A stretch of DNA of 64,000 bases, taken from an uncultured Acidimicrobiales bacterium (lineage in GTDB: Bacteria > Actinomycetota > Acidimicrobiia > Acidimicrobiales > Aldehydirespiratoraceae). Every line of letters begins with the position of its first letter. Position 1 is the stretch's first letter. A program made the position numbers and the translations under genes. Under the pieces are notes generated by a model. That model was given only the letters and a program-made list of their open reading frames with translations, did no database searches and was not told the DNA's origin. Positions 1 through 7,244 of this stretch are shown piece after piece. The DNA is taken from contig CATQHS010000001.1 in assembly GCA_958296055.1 (NCBI GenBank), positions 1,956,277 through 2,020,276 on the forward strand. Direction: 5' to 3'.

Positions 1-739
1 GCAGCTTGGTGCCGGTGGCCTCGGCCATCTGCAGCAGCACGGCGATGGCGCTGTCCCAGATCAGGCCGTTGTGGGTGGCCAGGGTCTGGGCGTAAGCGGC
101 CGGGCTGCGGTCGCCCCGATCCCAGTGGGTCTGCTCGATCACGTCCATGATGGCCTGGTCATGGGGGTGGACCATGAACGGCCGCCCGGTGGGGCCGATG
201 GCCTCGAACATGCGCAGCAGGTGGCCGTGGTCGTGGATGCCGGTGCCGCTCGGGTGCGGGTAGTCCCGGCCGGTGTCCACCACCATGTAGATCTTGTAGG
301 CGGCCACCCCGGCCTCGGCCATGGGCGCCACCTGGTCCAGCTCGCTGGGCACCGGGTTGTGGTTCCAGTCGACGACGCTCTTGGCGTCGTAGAGGTCGAA
401 CAGCTCGTCGAGGATCGGGCGGGTTTTGGTGACCGGGTTCAGGTTGGGCATCCCGAACACGGTGGTGACCCCGCCCGCCGCCGCGGCCTGGGTGCAGGTG
501 CTGATGTCCTCCTTGTGGACGTAGCCGGGCTCGCGCAGATGGACGTGGACGTCCACCATCCCCGGCAGCACCCACTTGTCCCGGGCGTCGATCCGCTCGA
601 CCGCCTCGGGCAGTTCCAGTACCCCCGGCGCGGCTACGGCTGCGATCCGCTCGCCCGCGATCAGCACGTCGGCTTCTTCGGGGCCCGCGCCGGTTATCAC
701 CGTGCCCCCCGCGATCACCCGATCCACGCCGCCGATCAT
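1..739 (-). CDS. Dihydroorotase/hydantoinase-like amidohydrolase (partial)
   Basis: The gene runs off the left edge, so only about the first 246 residues are seen, from an ATG at 739. They show an N-terminal beta segment, then HVHLREPG at residues 65-72, the metal-binding HxH strand typical of dihydroorotases, hydantoinases and allantoinases. A lysine in AYKIYM fits the carboxylated metal-bridging lysine, and a later VHPHD fits a metal histidine. Members hydrolyse cyclic amide rings in the cytoplasm. The HLREPG form favours the dihydroorotase/allantoinase branch, but no pyrimidine genes are near, so a catabolic ring amidohydrolase is as likely. It lies 64 bases downstream of the alpha/beta hydrolase on the same strand and may share its promoter. 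Confidence 0.85.
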   Translation of the reverse strand, partial: MIGGVDRVIAGGTVITGAGPEEADVLIAGERIAAVAAPGVLELPEAVERIDARDKWVLPGMVDVHVHLREPGYVHKEDISTCTQAAAAGGVTTVFGMPNLNPVTKTRPILDELFDLYDAKSVVDWNHNPVPSELDQVAPMAEAGVAAYKIYMVVDTGRDYPHPSGTGIHDHGHLLRMFEAIGPTGRPFMVHPHDQAIMDVIEQTHWDRGDRSPAAYAQTLATHNGLIWDSAIAVLLQMAEATGTKL

Positions 740-803
740 GGCCGACCCCCGCCGGGACGGGACTCTGATCTGCGTGGTGGAGGAGTCGTCCGCCGGGCTG
801 TCG

Positions 804-1763
804 TCATGGCCGGGGGGATTCGACCAGGCGCCGCCGGTCCGGGGCGGGCGCGCCGGTGCGGACCTCCACCGCCCCGCCGTCGAAGTGGGCGCGGTACCAG
901 TCCACCATCTCGGGTATCACCGCGTCGCCGTACTGCTTGTAGGCCGCGTAGTGGGTGGTGTGGCGCTGCATGATGAGTTTCTTGGGCGACCGGGCCCGCT
1001 CGTAGAGCCTCTCGGCGTGGTCGGTGGGGGTCACCGCGTCGTCGGCCACGCCGATGATCATGAGCCCGGCCGGGGCCACCTGGTCGACCACGTCGATGGG
1101 CTTGTAGGCCATGATCGCCTCGGCGCTGCGCAGCGGCACCGACGACGGGATCCGGTCGTCCACGTCGGCTTTCACGTTGGAGGCCCGCCGCTCGGGGGTG
1201 GGGACCATGATCTCCTCCCGGGGATGCACCATTTCCCCCCGCCCGGTCAGCACCCGCTGGCGGCGGTCGGCTTCGAGCCGGTTGAGGAACTCGTACCACT
1301 CGTGCTCGCGGCGCATCCGCCGCAGCCAGTCGGTCCCGTCGGCCACCGGCACCTGCGACACCGCCGCCCTCACCCGGCGGTCGGCCGCGGCCAGCAGCAC
1401 CGCGTTGCCCCCGCCGGTGCCGCCGCTGCCGAAGACGCCGATGTTGTCGGAGTCCACGTCGTCGCGGGTGCACAGGTAGGTCACGGCGTTGATGAGGTCT
1501 TCGAGCTGGAGCTGGGGCGACAGCACCCCCCGGTCGCCGCCGCTGGCCCCGAAGCCCCGGTAGTCGAAGATCATCACGTGGTAGCCGGCGGCGGCGAGGG
1601 CCTCGTGGTAGGGCAGGTACAACTTGGCGTCCTTGAGCCCGAGCCAGCCCGGCCCTTGCACGATGGCCGGGGCGGGCCCGGCCTCGGCCCCGGCCGACGG
1701 CGAGCGCAGCAGCCCGCTCATCTGTGCCCCCTCGCTGAAGAAGGCGACCTCGCTCTCTTTCAC
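804..1763 (-). CDS. Alpha/beta hydrolase, atypical nucleophile elbow
   Basis: A 319-residue protein starting at GTG 1763, chosen because AGGAGGA sits about seven bases upstream; the open frame continues further up but through an untranslated hairpin. The fold is an alpha/beta hydrolase of the dienelactone hydrolase/X-Pro peptidase-like group: the [11 protein letters not shown] segment (about 67-76), an elbow [12 protein letters not shown] (about 108-119), an Asp in [12 protein letters not shown] and a His in [10 protein letters not shown]. The elbow has Gly where the group usually has Ser or Cys, although GGTGG could place a Thr there. Substrate is unknown; position upstream of a ring amidohydrolase and divergent from an oxygenase-like gene suggests a catabolic esterase, lactonase or amidase. 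Confidence 0.8.
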   Translation of the reverse strand: MKESEVAFFSEGAQMSGLLRSPSAGAEAGPAPAIVQGPGWLGLKDAKLYLPYHEALAAAGYHVMIFDYRGFGASGGDRGVLSPQLQLEDLINAVTYLCTRDDVDSDNIGVFGSGGTGGGNAVLLAAADRRVRAAVSQVPVADGTDWLRRMRREHEWYEFLNRLEADRRQRVLTGRGEMVHPREEIMVPTPERRASNVKADVDDRIPSSVPLRSAEAIMAYKPIDVVDQVAPAGLMIIGVADDAVTPTDHAERLYERARSPKKLIMQRHTTHYAAYKQYGDAVIPEMVDWYRAHFDGGAVEVRTGAPAPDRRRLVESPRP

Positions 1764-1784
1764 GACACTCTCCTCCTGCTTCTC

Positions 1785-1810
1785 AGCGGCTCGGTTTGAG
1801 CCGAGCCGCT
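1785..1810. promoter_or_regulatory. 10-bp perfect inverted repeat between promoter and RBS
   Basis: Arms AGCGGCTCGG and CCGAGCCGCT flank a 6-base loop. On the minus strand the repeat lies just downstream of a TATACA box and just upstream of the AGGAGGA site of the alpha/beta hydrolase gene, so it would be at the very start of the mRNA. It could be a repressor operator or a 5' UTR stem. The divergent diiron gene starts about 107 bases away. Confidence 0.6.
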
Positions 1811-1820
1811 GGCCGTCTAA

Positions 1821-1826
1821 TGTATA
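1821..1826 (-). promoter_or_regulatory. Putative -10 box TATACA for the alpha/beta hydrolase
   Basis: TATACA within GTATACATT, read on the minus strand, about 58 bases before the GTG start at 1763. The same TATACA hexamer stands upstream of the amidohydrolase at 17931 and the fused ETF gene at 38315. No clear -35 was identified. Confidence 0.4.
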
Positions 1827-1916
1827 CAGCCAGGGGAGGCGGCCTTCCCGCTCGGGCCCGGGCCCGAGCGGTTGTCGGCACCGAACCGCCGGCTTCAAAA
1901 CAGCAAGGGGAGCGAT

Positions 1917-2690
1917 ATGGCCGAGTTGATGTCACCGCAGGAGCTGAGGGTGGCCTTGGAGGAGGCCTTCTCGGGGACCATGGCCAAGGACGCCTCGTTC
2001 AGCCGGGCCTGGGCCACCGGCAAGCTCCACAAGCACCATTTCGTGCACTGGGCCACCAACCACTACCACTACGTGGGGCCTTTTGGCGACTACCTCGGCC
2101 TGATGTACGCCAACACCCCCGACCACGCCCGGGACGCCAAGGACTTCCTGCTCCAGAACATGTACGAGGAGGAGCTGAGCGACGACCGCCACACCGATCT
2201 GCTCATCCGCTTCGCCGAGGCTTGCGGCGGCACCCGCCAGTATGTGCAGGACCGGCGCAACGCCACCCCGTTCACCAAGGGCCTCCAGGGCTGGATGTAC
2301 CACGTGTCGGGCACTAAGAGCTTCGTGGTGTCCTCGGCCGCGCTGATCGTGGGCCTGGAGTCGCAGGTCCCGTCCATCTACCGGACCCAGTACCCCACCC
2401 TCATCAACAAATACGGGTTCTCCGAGTGGGAGGCCGAGTTCTTCGACCTGCACATCACCTCCGACGAGATCCACGGCGAGCGCGGCTACCAGATCGTGCT
2501 GAAGTACGCCGACACCCCCCAGCTCCAGCAGGAGTGCATCGACATCGTGCGGGAGGCGGCCGACATGCGCTTCGCCTACACCAAGGCCCTGTACGAGGCC
2601 TACGTCGAGCCCGACCTGGGGCCGTGGGTCGAGGAAGAGGCGCTGGCTGCGGCGTCGCTGGCCGAACCGGAGAAGGTTCTCGTCGGCTGA
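1917..2690 (+). CDS. Heme-oxygenase-like diiron oxidase (PqqC/TenA/CADD superfamily)
   Basis: A 257-residue all-helical protein. The ATG at 1917 follows AAGGGGAG at good spacing. Ligand positions match heme-oxygenase-like diiron oxidases: E85-x6-H92, E148, and H179-x3-D183-x2-H186, all present. Family members (CADD, UndA, SznF-type) bind two irons and use O2 to oxidise small substrates, while PqqC itself is cofactor-free. The intact metal set argues for a diiron oxygenase or oxidase. The next genes encode a [2Fe-2S] ferredoxin and, after an inserted gene, a Rieske protein, which could supply electrons. Substrate unknown; neighbouring hydrolases suggest catabolism. Confidence 0.8.
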   Translation: MAELMSPQELRVALEEAFSGTMAKDASFSRAWATGKLHKHHFVHWATNHYHYVGPFGDYLGLMYANTPDHARDAKDFLLQNMYEEELSDDRHTDLLIRFAEACGGTRQYVQDRRNATPFTKGLQGWMYHVSGTKSFVVSSAALIVGLESQVPSIYRTQYPTLINKYGFSEWEAEFFDLHITSDEIHGERGYQIVLKYADTPQLQQECIDIVREAADMRFAYTKALYEAYVEPDLGPWVEEEALAAASLAEPEKVLVG

Positions 2691-2773
2691 CTGGCGGCTC
2701 GCCGGGTCGCCACCGTCCAGCGGGCCGGCCCTAGCGCCCCGGCCAGTTCAGCCCGGTTCAGCGGCTTGGTCCC

Positions 2774-3136
2774 GTGCCCCGGATCCATTTCAAGACCACC
2801 GACCGGTACTACGAGTTCCCCGACGGCGACGAGGTCAACATCCTGCGGGTGTCGATCCGGGCCGACTGCGGCCTGCCTTGGAAGTGCGCCAGCGGCAACT
2901 GCGGCACCGACCGGATGGTGATCGAGCAGGGGGCCGAGAACCTCGACCCGCCCCGCCGCCGGGAGCGGGAGCGGTTGGGCGACCTGCTCGACCAGGGCTA
3001 CCGGCTGGCCTGCCAGACCTACGCCCGAGGCGACGTGACCGTGGCCTGGGACCCCGACCAGGTGGGCCTGGACGAGGAGTCTCGGGCCGGTCAGCGCCTC
3101 AAGGCCAAGTGGCTCGGCGCCGCCGACGGCGACTGA
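2774..3136 (+). CDS. [2Fe-2S] ferredoxin-like protein with Cys-to-Asp change
   Basis: A 120-residue protein starting at GTG 2774, 83 bases after the diiron gene. The plant/adrenodoxin-type motif LPxxC-x4-C-x2-C is present as C38, C43 and D46, with the distal cysteine at C80 in RLACQT. The third cysteine is therefore Asp (codon GAC), while an extra Cys sits at C32, six residues before C38. The cluster may use Asp or C32 as ligand, or may be absent. Context suggests an electron carrier to the preceding diiron protein. The last 38 bases overlap the convergent membrane-protein gene. Confidence 0.75.
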   Translation: MPRIHFKTTDRYYEFPDGDEVNILRVSIRADCGLPWKCASGNCGTDRMVIEQGAENLDPPRRRERERLGDLLDQGYRLACQTYARGDVTVAWDPDQVGLDEESRAGQRLKAKWLGAADGD

Positions 3137-3827
3137 TGCCCTTCCCAAGCAACCACAACGTATACGCTAGCATTAATAGTAGCTTCTTACATGGCAGTCT
3201 TAGTGGTTTTGCCCTTTTACCTTTTTTGCTTATCTCTTCCTGAAATATTAGATTGAATAGTCGAAATCCAATATGAAAAAGATGACAGATCATAAGTACC
3301 AAAATTACACACACAAATAGTGCATATATGCACCGAACAGGTATAGCAGGCGTGTACCATGGGTAGGACTGCTCCTTTATTACCCAATTTGCAGGTACTA
3401 TAGAAAAAAGTAGCCATGAAAGAAAGGCTAAAGAACCCATAGGTATAATATCTAGAATTCCTAGCATGGCCTTTGCCTGCTTTTTAAAGAATTTATAAGA
3501 CTTAGATTGGATATAAACAGCTAGATAAATAAAGAATGCTAAGCAAAGTATCAAAATTGTCGCGGGTATGATGATAACTACTGGTTGGGAATTTGTAAGA
3601 AACAAGATCGAAATAATAACACTAACCCACGATGCAAAATATAAGCTATTGAATCTTCGATATTTTCGGATCCAAGCCGGGTCAATTTGCAGGTCAGATC
3701 CGTGCATGTATAAAAGACTAAGAGCTACGATAGCAGAGCTAACTACAGCACCAACTATAATAAGTGGTCCAGTGTTATCCAGCGCTCCGGTTGCTGCTTC
3801 AGCCACTTGCAGTAGCAAATTTCCCAT
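3099..3827 (-). CDS. AT-rich hypothetical membrane protein, five predicted segments
   Basis: A 242-residue protein of unknown function. The ATG at 3827 follows AGGGAGCGAA, a good ribosome site. Hydrophobic segments lie near residues 21-41, 63-78, 83-107, 123-145 and 164-188, with a basic Lys-rich tail. Base composition is far lower in GC than both sides and changes sharply near 3140 and 3925, indicating acquired DNA. The final residues (GISRRRRRRATWP) are encoded by the antisense of the ferredoxin gene, so the natural C-terminus was probably lost on insertion. It sits inside what looks like a diiron-ferredoxin-Rieske operon, in the opposite direction. Confidence 0.65.
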   Translation of the reverse strand: MGNLLLQVAEAATGALDNTGPLIIVGAVVSSAIVALSLLYMHGSDLQIDPAWIRKYRRFNSLYFASWVSVIISILFLTNSQPVVIIIPATILILCLAFFIYLAVYIQSKSYKFFKKQAKAMLGILDIIPMGSLAFLSWLLFSIVPANWVIKEQSYPWYTPAIPVRCIYALFVCVILVLMICHLFHIGFRLFNLIFQEEISKKGKRAKPLRLPCKKLLLMLAYTLWLLGKGISRRRRRRATWP

Positions 3828-3932
3828 TTCGCTCCCTAAACTAGACCCGAGTCCTATTTTGCCATTCGTACTGTTATACTACACCTTCATGCTGATCATA
3901 GCAAATAATTTTCAATCGAAGGATGGGGCCTG

Positions 3933-4265
3933 ATGCCGCCGTTTCGAGGCTGGGCCGACTTGGTCGCCGAGGACGACTTGGCCCGGGCGGGCAAGCTGGT
4001 GGTCAGCCACGAGCGCCACGAGATCCTGCTGTTATGGAACGACGGCTCGCCGGTGGCGTTGTCCAACATCTGCATCCACCGGGGCCGCAAGCTGAACGAG
4101 GGGGTGATGCTTGGGTCCCGGCTGGTGTGCGCCGGCCACCAGTGGGCCTACGAGATCGCCACCGGCTACTGCGCAGCCCGGGACCGCTACCAGCCCCGCT
4201 ACAACTTGGAAGTGGCCGACGGCCGCATCCGAGTCGAGTTCCCCGCCCGCCGCGGCCCCGCCTGA
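3933..4265 (+). CDS. Rieske [2Fe-2S] domain protein
   Basis: A 110-residue single-domain Rieske protein with C47-x-H49 and C66-x2-H69, the two His and two Cys that hold a [2Fe-2S] cluster, set in NICIHRGRKL and LVCAGHQWAYE. The size fits a free Rieske ferredoxin, as in oxygenase electron-transfer chains, not a catalytic oxygenase subunit. GC content is back to the local norm immediately at this gene. It probably once followed the ferredoxin gene directly and serves the diiron protein, with the AT-rich gene inserted between. Confidence 0.88.
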   Translation: MPPFRGWADLVAEDDLARAGKLVVSHERHEILLLWNDGSPVALSNICIHRGRKLNEGVMLGSRLVCAGHQWAYEIATGYCAARDRYQPRYNLEVADGRIRVEFPARRGPA

Positions 4266-4316
4266 TCCGAGGCCGTCACCTCCACCGCCTCGCTTTCTGC
4301 CATGCGCGGCGGTCTG

Positions 4317-5474
4317 CTACTTCGATCCCGTTCTGAAGGCGTCCAACTCTGCTTGGTGCTCTCTGGCCGCTTCTTTGATCCGGTCGTTGGCGAAGTCCAC
4401 CAGTCCATAGCCGACGGCTGAGATGACCCCTTCGTCGATGAGCCGCCGCCGGTAGTTGTTGACCAGGTTGGGAGTGGCCCCCAGCCGGGCCGCTACGTCC
4501 GCCACTCGGGAAGGGCCGTCATCGGCGGACATGGCCGCCAGGAAATCACGGGACTTGGGGGTCAGCCGATCCCAGATCGGAACTAAGACGTTGGCGGTCA
4601 TGTCATCGTCCATGTGCTCTATGGCTTGATCCACACCGGCGGCATCTATTGCCGCGCCTTGATGCGTTGCTTCCCAGAGATGGAAACCGAACGACTGAAT
4701 CGCATAGGGGTACCCGTTGGTGGCCACCGCCGCCCTGCACAACAGGTCGTCATCAAGTCTCATGCCGCCATCGTCCAAAGGCACTGAGATCGCCTGCTTG
4801 GCCTCCAGGAGACTCAGATTCAGTATGCGGTGCCGTTTGCATCGCTGGAAGAAGGTGAATCCCTTGTGCGGCAACAGCGTGTGCTCCACATGGGCCAGGC
4901 CCGCCCCCAGCAGCGCCACGGGCTTGTCCTGGTCTTTGGCAAGCTGCTGGATGGCCGACGCTATAACGCTCGCGTCTTGGGCCCGCAGGTTGTGAAACTC
5001 GTCGACGACCGCCAGCACCCCGGCGCCGCCTTGGGCTGCCACCAAATCGGCCAGTTCCCCGAGCGCTCGCTGCAACCGCCGGCTGGATCGCTGTGGCGCA
5101 GGCAGGTTGTCCCAGGATGCCGACAGCGGCCCCGCCTGCAACCCGGAGACAGTGCGCTTGTCGGGGGGTTGTAGAGCGTCGATCTGGTCCAGCGTCACAT
5201 CCAGCAGCGCTTGATGCAGCGACGCGTCGGCGTTCGGGACCAGCGCATCCGCTTTGCAGGCGACCCATCCCGCCGCCTCGGCTTGTTCGCACGCCTCGAG
5301 CAGCAGTGTGGTTTTTCCGGTGCCTCTTGGACCCAGCAGCAGCGAAGCGAACCCGGGATGCTTCGGACCTGCTTGCAGTGCCTTCTGGATCTCGCCCAGG
5401 GTCCCATCCCGCCCCACCAAGAATGGCGGGCGGCTGCCGAACGACGGGGTAAACGGATTGGCAGTGTCGTCCAT
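4317..5474 (-). CDS. AAA ATPase of the archaeal/ORC-like (AAA_16) type
   Basis: A 385-residue ATPase. The open frame extends to 5576, but the ATG at 5474 is preferred because the upstream part crosses an AT-rich promoter-like stretch. Walker A GPRGTGKT lies at about 48-55 and Walker B at GVLAVVDEFHN; the C-terminal part (RVADVAARLGATPNLVNNYRRRL) reads as a winged-helix region. Such proteins are STAND/ORC-like ATPases of unclear role, sometimes in mobile or stress functions. It stands alone, downstream of a FAD oxidoreductase on the same strand but with its own promoter. Confidence 0.75.
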   Translation of the reverse strand: MDDTANPFTPSFGSRPPFLVGRDGTLGEIQKALQAGPKHPGFASLLLGPRGTGKTTLLLEACEQAEAAGWVACKADALVPNADASLHQALLDVTLDQIDALQPPDKRTVSGLQAGPLSASWDNLPAPQRSSRRLQRALGELADLVAAQGGAGVLAVVDEFHNLRAQDASVIASAIQQLAKDQDKPVALLGAGLAHVEHTLLPHKGFTFFQRCKRHRILNLSLLEAKQAISVPLDDGGMRLDDDLLCRAAVATNGYPYAIQSFGFHLWEATHQGAAIDAAGVDQAIEHMDDDMTANVLVPIWDRLTPKSRDFLAAMSADDGPSRVADVAARLGATPNLVNNYRRRLIDEGVISAVGYGLVDFANDRIKEAAREHQAELDAFRTGSK

Positions 5475-5496
5475 AAAGGCCACTTTACCAGGGAAA

Positions 5497-5502
5497 AGTA
5501 TA
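5497..5502 (-). promoter_or_regulatory. Putative -10 box TATACT for the AAA ATPase
   Basis: TATACT on the minus strand lies 22 bases before the ATG at 5474, inside the only AT-rich part of the 98-base gap between the AAA and FAD oxidoreductase genes. It implies a very short leader. Confidence 0.4.
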
Positions 5503-5572
5503 TTGTGGTGTATTTGGTATAGTTCGGACCCGGGTGGCGCGAAATGCACTGTATCCACGCTGACGCGGCGGG

Positions 5573-6724
5573 TCAATCAGCGTTTGCTCGGAACCTCTGC
5601 ACGCCCAACTTGGCCAGGTCGATGCGGTCCCGGCCCTCCGCTGGCTCGGGTGGGGCGGTCTCCCCGGTCACCAGGGCGGCGGTGAGCCGGCCCAGGGCTG
5701 GGGCCGTTTTGATGCCGTAGCCGCCCTGGCCGGCCAGCCAGAAGAAGCCGGGATGGTCCGGGTCGAACCCGGCCACGGGCACGCCGTCGGGGGTGAAGGT
5801 CCGCAGCCCGGCCCAGGTCCGGCGCACCCCCCGCACCCGCAGTTCGGTGGCCGCCTCGATCTCGCTCACCCCCCGGGCGATGTCTTCCACTTCGGGCCGG
5901 GCGTCGCCGGGCTCGTCGAGGGTCTCGTCGGCGGGCGAGGCCAGGATCAGCCCGCCGGAGGGCTCGAAGTAGAACCGGCCGGCCACGTCCGCTACCAGGG
6001 GCCAGACCGCGGTGTCGAGCCCCGACGGGGGCGGGAAGACGAACACCGACCGCCGCAGCGGCCGCAGCCCCAGTGGTGCCACCCCGGCCAGGGCCGCCAC
6101 CCGGTCGCACCAGGCTCCGGCCGCGTTCACCACCGTGGCGCAGTCCCAGCGCCGATCCCCGGCGGTTACCCGCCACCGGCCCCGGTGCCGTTCGATGGTT
6201 TCGACCGGCGCTTTGAGGTGCAGGGCCGCGCCCCGGTCCCGGCTCCCCCGCAGGTAGCCCTGTAGGAGGGCGTCCACGTCGATGGCCATGGCCCCGGGCT
6301 CGTGCAGGCCCGCGGCGATCAAGTCGTCTCTCAGCACGCTCACCAGGTGGCGGCACCCCCCGGCGTCAAGCCGGATTGCCTCGACGCCAGCGCGGGCCGC
6401 GTCCCGTTCCTTGGCGTCGAGCAGATCCAGGTCTTCGGAGCGGGCCACCCACAGCACCCCCCGGTCCGACAGCAGCGGCCCGCTGGCGAAGCCGTCTGGG
6501 GGCGACGCCAGAAAGGCCCGCCCAGCCGACGCCAGGGCCCGCACTGGTGCCGGTCCGAAAGTCTCGGTGAACAGAGCCGCTGACCGGCCGGTGGCATGAA
6601 GTCCCGGCTGGTCTTCCTGCTCCAGGATGACGACGTTGGCGTGTTCGGCCAGGTGCCAGGCCGTGGCCGCCCCGGCAATCCCCGCGCCGATCACCACCAC
6701 ATCGGCGGTCTCCGCCCTAGTCAC
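5573..6724 (-). CDS. FAD-dependent oxidoreductase (DAO family)
   Basis: A 383-residue protein starting at GTG 6724, the start that puts the FAD motif at the N-terminus. The dinucleotide fold GAGIAG is at residues 13-18, followed by the DAO-family LEQEDQPGLHATGRSAALF region and a C-terminal WAGLRTFTPDGVPVAGFDP...GLGIKTAPALG-like stretch (here GGYGIKTAPALG). Relatives oxidise glycine, sarcosine, D-amino acids or glycerol derivatives. It is divergent from the cupin gene with only 43 bases between, so the two may be co-regulated. Confidence 0.85.
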   Translation of the reverse strand: MTRAETADVVVIGAGIAGAATAWHLAEHANVVILEQEDQPGLHATGRSAALFTETFGPAPVRALASAGRAFLASPPDGFASGPLLSDRGVLWVARSEDLDLLDAKERDAARAGVEAIRLDAGGCRHLVSVLRDDLIAAGLHEPGAMAIDVDALLQGYLRGSRDRGAALHLKAPVETIERHRGRWRVTAGDRRWDCATVVNAAGAWCDRVAALAGVAPLGLRPLRRSVFVFPPPSGLDTAVWPLVADVAGRFYFEPSGGLILASPADETLDEPGDARPEVEDIARGVSEIEAATELRVRGVRRTWAGLRTFTPDGVPVAGFDPDHPGFFWLAGQGGYGIKTAPALGRLTAALVTGETAPPEPAEGRDRIDLAKLGVQRFRANAD

Positions 6725-6755
6725 AGCCGCACCGGCTGGCAGCAAGGCTGGCGGG

Positions 6756-6761
6756 TAGTCT
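6756..6761 (+). promoter_or_regulatory. -10 box TAGTCT, likely leaderless start of the cupin gene
   Basis: TAGTCT ends six bases before the GTG at 6768. This spacing places transcription initiation at or next to the start codon, and no Shine-Dalgarno sequence is visible. Confidence 0.5.
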
Positions 6762-6767
6762 GGCCGG

Positions 6768-7199
6768 GTGGCTCCGGCTCTGATCCCGTTCCGCTTGCGG
6801 ACCCCCTTGCTGGAGTCGGGACGGTCGCACGAGTACCTGGCCGAGGCCGATGGCCTGACCGTGGCCATCAAGTGCTACGCGTCGGGCGGCGAGAACGCCC
6901 TTCACGCCCATCCCCTCGAAGACCACACGTTCGTGATCTTGCAGGGTGAGGCGACCTACCGCAACGAGGCGGACGAAGAACTGGTCCTCAGCCGCCACGA
7001 AGGGGTGCTGGTCCCGGCTGGCGCGCTGTACTGCTTCGAGAGTTCGGGCGACGAGCCGCTGGTCATGCTGCGGGTGGGGGCGGCCAGCCGAGCCGACAGC
7101 TACGAGCGGATCAGCCCCGACGGCGAGCGCATTGAGGCTCGCTCCGCCGCCAACAACTACGAGCCCCCCGTCCCCATCCCCGACGCCTTCTTCGACTGA
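6768..7199 (+). CDS. Single-domain cupin protein
   Basis: A 143-residue protein with cupin motif 1 (HAHPLEDHTFVILQGEATY, about residues 45-63) and motif 2 (VPAGALYCFESSG). Metal-ligand candidates are His45, His47, Glu50-His52 in the first motif; the usual His of motif 2 is not obvious, so metal binding may be incomplete. Role unknown: it could be an isomerase, dioxygenase or sensor. It is divergent from the FAD oxidoreductase gene. The GC-rich segment ends at its stop codon, where the accessory island begins. Confidence 0.75.
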   Translation: MAPALIPFRLRTPLLESGRSHEYLAEADGLTVAIKCYASGGENALHAHPLEDHTFVILQGEATYRNEADEELVLSRHEGVLVPAGALYCFESSGDEPLVMLRVGAASRADSYERISPDGERIEARSAANNYEPPVPIPDAFFD

Positions 7200-7244
7200 G
7201 CCTTTACCTTGTTCTTTTTAACGACTATCCGATAGGTGAATACG

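Noticed and set aside
3158-3166. GTATAC promoter motif after the ferredoxin gene
   Set aside because: It lies in the coding part of the convergent membrane gene and no gene starts after it.
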